DNA from: Candidatus Dormiibacterota bacterium
Lineage (GTDB): Bacteria; Chloroflexota; Dormibacteria; Aeolococcales; Bog-877
NCBI GenBank assembly: GCA_030038765.1
Contig: JASHRA010000259.1
Coordinates: 1-15,886 of the forward strand
DNA length: 15,886 nucleotides
Direction: 5' to 3'
Position numbers and translations under genes: made by a program. The notes beneath the pieces were generated by a model that worked only from the letters and a program-made list of their open reading frames with translations, ran no database searches and was not told the origin of the DNA. This document shows, in pieces, positions 13,344 to 15,886 of this stretch (positions are counted from its first letter, which is position 1; each line of letters begins with the position of its first letter).

Positions 13344-13604
13344 CGCGCTAGATGGCGTTCCCAGAGAGAGGGGTGACGAAGGCTAGAGGAGCGAGGCCAA
13401 GGGGGGACGGCACTACGGAGGCCCCTCGGCGCTGGTGCTCGGTCGGAGGCAACTCCGAACGTGCCGAGCGGCCGAGCCCTCCAGCGAACTCCCACCAGGC
13501 ACCCCGGCCACTCGGGGAAGTCTAGGGGCGTCCAGGGCAGATCGACTCGGTGGGCCGAGGGCCAGCGACCCTCGAGCTGACCCACCACCCCAGCGGGGGG
13601 CGCC
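13344..13604. other. Divergent intergenic region between ABC exporter and trpE promoter, with two hairpins
   Basis: No gene is seen. Two inverted-repeat structures stand out. The first (13437-13469) reads GCTCGG, TCGGAG, GCAA, CTCCGA, ACGTG, CCGAGC. It folds into a 12-bp stem with a GCAA (GNRA-type) loop and a 5-nt bulge. The second (13549-13586) reads GGTGGG, C, CGAGGG, a 7-nt loop, CCCTCG, AGCTGA, CCCACC, with two 6-bp stems. The first could belong to a 5' untranslated region of the ABC genes; the second ends 18 bp before the trpE -35. Confidence 0.5.
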
Positions 13605-13634
13605 TTGACGGGGCTCCGAGGCGCGGTCCAGAAT
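13605..13634 (+). promoter_or_regulatory. Promoter of trpEG
   Basis: -35 TTGACG (13605-13610), 18-nt spacer, -10 CAGAAT (13629-13634), the same hexamers and spacing as the trpD promoter. GGTCCAGAATCTGCC differs from the trpD copy at one base of 15. The leader ATG begins 9 nt after the -10, so the transcript would start within about 3 nt of it. Confidence 0.78.
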
Positions 13635-13643
13635 CTGCCCTCG

Positions 13644-13712
13644 ATGGTCAGCGAGCGCGGACGTGGCTGGTGGGCTTGGCCTGACGGGGCTGATGTGCTC
13701 TCGCGCGCCTGA
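13644..13712 (+). CDS. Trp leader peptide of trpEG
   Basis: 22 codons from ATG 13644 to TGA 13710-13712. It begins MVSERGRG, contains WWAW (Trp at codons 9, 10 and 12) and ends VLSRA. Three Trp in 22 residues right after a promoter and before a terminator hairpin is the hallmark of a trp leader peptide. It shares the MVS start and SRA end with the trpD leader, including the identical TCGCGCGCCT at the end of the frame. There is no room for a Shine-Dalgarno between promoter and ATG, so translation is probably leaderless or nearly so. It is too short for normal gene calling. Confidence 0.87.
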   Translation: MVSERGRGWWAWPDGADVLSRA

Positions 13713-13745
13713 CCTGCGCTAGCTGACCGATAGCACAAAGCCCCG
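13685..13745 (+). promoter_or_regulatory. Proposed antiterminator of the trpE leader
   Basis: CGGGGCT (13685-13691) pairs with AGCCCCG (13739-13745), and GTGC (13695-13698) pairs with GCAC (13733-13736), with a 3/2-nt internal loop: 11 pairs in all. The 3' strand contains most of the 5' arm of the terminator, so the structures are mutually exclusive. The first arm begins 5 nt after the last Trp codon. Found by eye, not by energy calculation. Confidence 0.72.
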
Positions 13746-13767
13746 GAGATCCCGGGGCTTTTCTTTT
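13737..13767 (+). terminator. Attenuator terminator of trpEG
   Basis: AAAGCCCCGG (13737-13746), loop AGATC, CCGGGGCTTT (13752-13761), then a T-rich tail to 13767 (TTTTCTTTT from 13759). A perfect 10-bp stem, 22 bp before the trpE start. Confidence 0.92.
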
Positions 13768-13789
13768 GCCCTTGATGAGGAGTAGCGCG

Positions 13790-15283
13790 ATGCTGACGTC
13801 GATCCGGACCTCGCCCGGCCCCGCAGTGGCCCGCCGCCAGGCGGCCGAGTTCCCCCTGGTGGCCGTCTGGGCCGAGATGGAAGCGCCGGAGCTGGACCCG
13901 GTGACGGTCCTCCAGCGCTTGGCCGGTGACGGTCCCGCCGTGCTCCTGGAGGAGCTGGAGCTCTCCGGGCGCTCGGCCGGCTTCACCATCCTGGGCGGTG
14001 ACCCGGCGGCGATCGTCCGCGCCGACGCCGGCGGGCTGCGGGTGGAGGAGCAGCGGCGCCCCCTGCCCCTCGACGCGGCCGCGCTGGAGGCGCTCGGGCC
14101 GGACGTGGTCGGGGCCCTCAACCTGCTCGCCGTCCAGCTCCGAGCTCCCCAGGTCCCTGACCTCCCGACCATGACCGGGGGCCTGGCCGGCGTGCTCAGC
14201 TACGAGGCGGCGGCGCTGCTCGACGGCCTCCCCTTCCCCGGTGGTCGGGGACGTCCCCCGGTGCCTCCGGTGACGCTCATGGTGCTGGACCGCGTGGCCG
14301 TCCTCGACCACCGCTCCGGGCGGCTGGTGCTGGTGGTCCACGTTCCCGCCGGGACCGACTACGCGGAGGCGGAGGCGGCCCTGGAGGAGATGGCCGCGGC
14401 GGTCCGCGCCGGCGCCGAGGAGGAGCCGGGGCCGCCGGAGACGCTGCCCCCCACCATCGCCGTGGCGCCCAACATCCCGGCCGACCTCTTCCAGCGCGCC
14501 GTGCTCCGGGTCAAGGAGGACATCGCCGCCGGGGAGATCTACCAGGCGGTGCTCTCGCGCCGCCTGGCCGCTCCCGCCCGGGAGTCGGGGCTCCAGGTGT
14601 ACCGACGCCTGCGCCACCTGAACCCCTCGCCCGCCATGTTCTACCTGCGCCTCCCCGGCGCCGAGCTGGCCGGCTCCTCGCCCGAGCCGCTGGTCAAGGT
14701 GCAGGGCCGCCGGGTCACCTCCCGGCCCATCGCCGGCACCCGGCCCCGGGGCGCCGGCGAGGCGGAGGACCGCCGCCTGGAGGCGGATCTGCTCTCGGAC
14801 CCCAAGGAGCGCGCCGAGCACTCCATGCTGGTCGACCTGGCCCGCAACGACCTGGGCCGGGTCTGCACGCCGGGGACGGTCGCCCCCACCAGCCTCATGC
14901 GGGTGCAGCGCTTCCCCCGGGTCATCCACCTCGTCAGCGAGGTGGCCGGGGAGCTGGCGGCGGGCCGGACCGCGGTCGACGCCCTGGCCGCGACCTTCCC
15001 CGCCGGGACCGTCACCGGGGCCCCCAAGCGCCGGGCCATGGAGATCATCGCCCGCGAGGAGCCGACCGCCCGGGGCGCCTACGCCGGCGCCTCCGGCTAC
15101 CTCACCTTCTACGGCGACCTGGAGTTCTGCATCACCATCCGGACCGCGGTCGTGAGCGGGGGCCAGGTGCAGGTCCAGGCCGGGGCCGGGATCGTCACCG
15201 ACTCCGACCCCGGGCAGGAGCTGGCCGAGACCGAGGCCAAGGCCTCCGCCATCCTGGCCGCCATCGGGGGGGGCGGGGCGTGA
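13790..15283 (+). CDS. trpE: Anthranilate synthase component I
   Basis: 497 aa; makes anthranilate from chorismate with ammonia supplied by TrpG. AGGAG (13778-13782) lies 7 nt before the ATG at 13790; earlier in-frame starts at 13766 and 13775 lie in or beside the attenuator T-run. Catalytic motifs are intact: GEIYQAVLSRR (248-258), PIAGTRPRG (313-321; the A, not K, marks TrpE rather than PabB), ERAEHSMLVDLARNDLGRV, TVTGAPKRRAMEII (407-420) and QAGAGIVTDSDP. Two tryptophan-pocket motifs differ from the usual LLES and NPSPYMF: here LLEE (52-55) and NPSPAMF (278-284). Feedback inhibition may therefore be altered. It overlaps trpG by 4 bp (GTGA) and is preceded by its own Trp attenuator. Confidence 0.96.
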   Translation: MLTSIRTSPGPAVARRQAAEFPLVAVWAEMEAPELDPVTVLQRLAGDGPAVLLEELELSGRSAGFTILGGDPAAIVRADAGGLRVEEQRRPLPLDAAALEALGPDVVGALNLLAVQLRAPQVPDLPTMTGGLAGVLSYEAAALLDGLPFPGGRGRPPVPPVTLMVLDRVAVLDHRSGRLVLVVHVPAGTDYAEAEAALEEMAAAVRAGAEEEPGPPETLPPTIAVAPNIPADLFQRAVLRVKEDIAAGEIYQAVLSRRLAAPARESGLQVYRRLRHLNPSPAMFYLRLPGAELAGSSPEPLVKVQGRRVTSRPIAGTRPRGAGEAEDRRLEADLLSDPKERAEHSMLVDLARNDLGRVCTPGTVAPTSLMRVQRFPRVIHLVSEVAGELAAGRTAVDALAATFPAGTVTGAPKRRAMEIIAREEPTARGAYAGASGYLTFYGDLEFCITIRTAVVSGGQVQVQAGAGIVTDSDPGQELAETEAKASAILAAIGGGGA

Positions 15284-15886
15284 TCCTGGTCGTGGACCAC
15301 CGCGACTCCTTCGTCTACAACCTGGTCCAGGTGGTGGCAGCCCAGGGCCTGGAGGTGACGGTGGTGCCCTCGGACTCGGCCGTGGCGGAGCTGCTGGCGC
15401 TCCGCCCCGAGGCGGTCATCCTCTCCCCGGGCCCGGGACGGCCGGAGGCGGCCGGCTGCTTCGTCGAGCTGATCCGTCGGCTGCCCCCGGAGACGCCGCT
15501 GCTGGGCGTCTGCCTGGGCCACCAGGCCCTGGGCTGCGCCTACGGGGCCCGGGTGGTGCGCGCGCCGCGGCCCGTCCACGGCAAGACCAGCCCCATCACC
15601 CACCGGGGCGCGGAGCCCTTCGCCGGCCTGGGCTCGCCCTTCCCGGCCGGGCGCTACCACTCCCTGGTGGTGGACCGCGAAGGCCTGCCAACGGAGCTGG
15701 AGGTCACGGCGGAGACCGAGGGCGGGCTGGTGATGGGCCTGCGCCACCGCCGCCTGCCCCAGTTCGGGGTCCAGTTCCACCCCGAGTCCATCCTCACGCC
15801 CGAGGGACCGGCCCTGATGCGGCGCTTCCTGGAGCTGGTGGACCCGGGCAGCGCCGGGCCGGACCGGGCCCGGCGGCCGGGTGCGG
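15280..15886 (+). CDS. trpG: Anthranilate synthase component II (glutamine amidotransferase), 3' end cut by window
   Basis: 202 codons visible from a GTG at 15280 that overlaps the trpE stop (GTGA). It starts ILVVDHRDSFVYNLVQ, typical of TrpG/PabA. The triad is present: nucleophile C78 in LLGVCLGHQ, and H167 and E169 in QFHPESI. The oxyanion loop SPGPGRPEAAG is at 49-59, and HGKTSPI (100-106) matches the family. TrpG proteins normally end about 10 residues after LMRRFLEL (179-186), but no stop occurs before the window edge, so a short C-terminal extension or a fusion is possible. It forms the ammonia-donating half of anthranilate synthase; coupling to trpE supports TrpG, though amphibolic use in folate synthesis is possible. 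Confidence 0.95.
   Translation, partial: MILVVDHRDSFVYNLVQVVAAQGLEVTVVPSDSAVAELLALRPEAVILSPGPGRPEAAGCFVELIRRLPPETPLLGVCLGHQALGCAYGARVVRAPRPVHGKTSPITHRGAEPFAGLGSPFPAGRYHSLVVDREGLPTELEVTAETEGGLVMGLRHRRLPQFGVQFHPESILTPEGPALMRRFLELVDPGSAGPDRARRPGA

Noticed and set aside
13766..13789. Earlier starts for trpE (TTG 13766, ATG 13775)
   Set aside because: They lie in or beside the terminator T-run with no RBS; AGGAG is correctly spaced for the ATG at 13790.
13340..14929. 529-aa minus-strand frame opposite trpE and its leader
   Set aside because: Antisense to strongly conserved trpE codons and across the promoter; no motif.
15109..15780. Minus-strand frame over trpG
   Set aside because: The plus frame has the full TrpG catalytic triad; the minus frame is a shadow.

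Overview
This is a GC-rich window with short intergenic gaps, GTG/TTG starts and 4-14 bp gene overlaps. It looks like an Actinobacteria, Dormibacterota or Chloroflexota type chromosome. I cannot fix the phylum from sequence alone. It is ordinary chromosome: I see no tRNA or rRNA, CRISPR array, insertion sequence, phage gene or origin.

The window is framed by the two halves of a split tryptophan pathway. At the left edge, on the minus strand, lies trpD-trpC-trpF-trpB, an overlapping operon cut by the window end (trpA may follow outside). At the right edge, on the plus strand, lies trpE-trpG, cut by the other end. About 9.7 kb of apparently unrelated genes separates the two promoters. Both halves start with the same regulatory module: a TTGACG-N18-CAGAAT promoter, a short leader peptide starting at or within a few bases of the predicted transcript start, Trp codons inside the leader, an antiterminator arm beginning 5 nt after the last Trp codon, and a 10-bp terminator hairpin with a T-rich tail just before the RBS of the first gene. 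The shared sequence blocks point to one ancestral attenuator duplicated when the operon was split, which would keep both halves under the same control by charged tRNA-Trp.

Between them, left to right: a small basic protein of the Rho_N-type 'plasmid stabilization' family (minus); a DJ-1/PfpI protein (plus); a convergent secreted protein of unknown function; a GH3 lipoprotein (minus); an APC permease translationally coupled to an acetamidase/formamidase (plus), probably uptake and hydrolysis of an amide or related nitrogen compound; a flavin-type split-barrel oxidase (plus); a single-chain HTH + nucleotidyltransferase + HEPN-like protein (minus) whose promoter lies inside a long inverted repeat; and a DrrAB-like ABC exporter pair (minus) diverging from trpE.

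Oddities: TrpF departs from the family at two active-site motifs; TrpE departs from the consensus at two positions of the tryptophan feedback pocket; the nucleotidyltransferase has Glu in place of both usual Asp; and the HTH protein has no ATG, GTG or TTG at its expected start.
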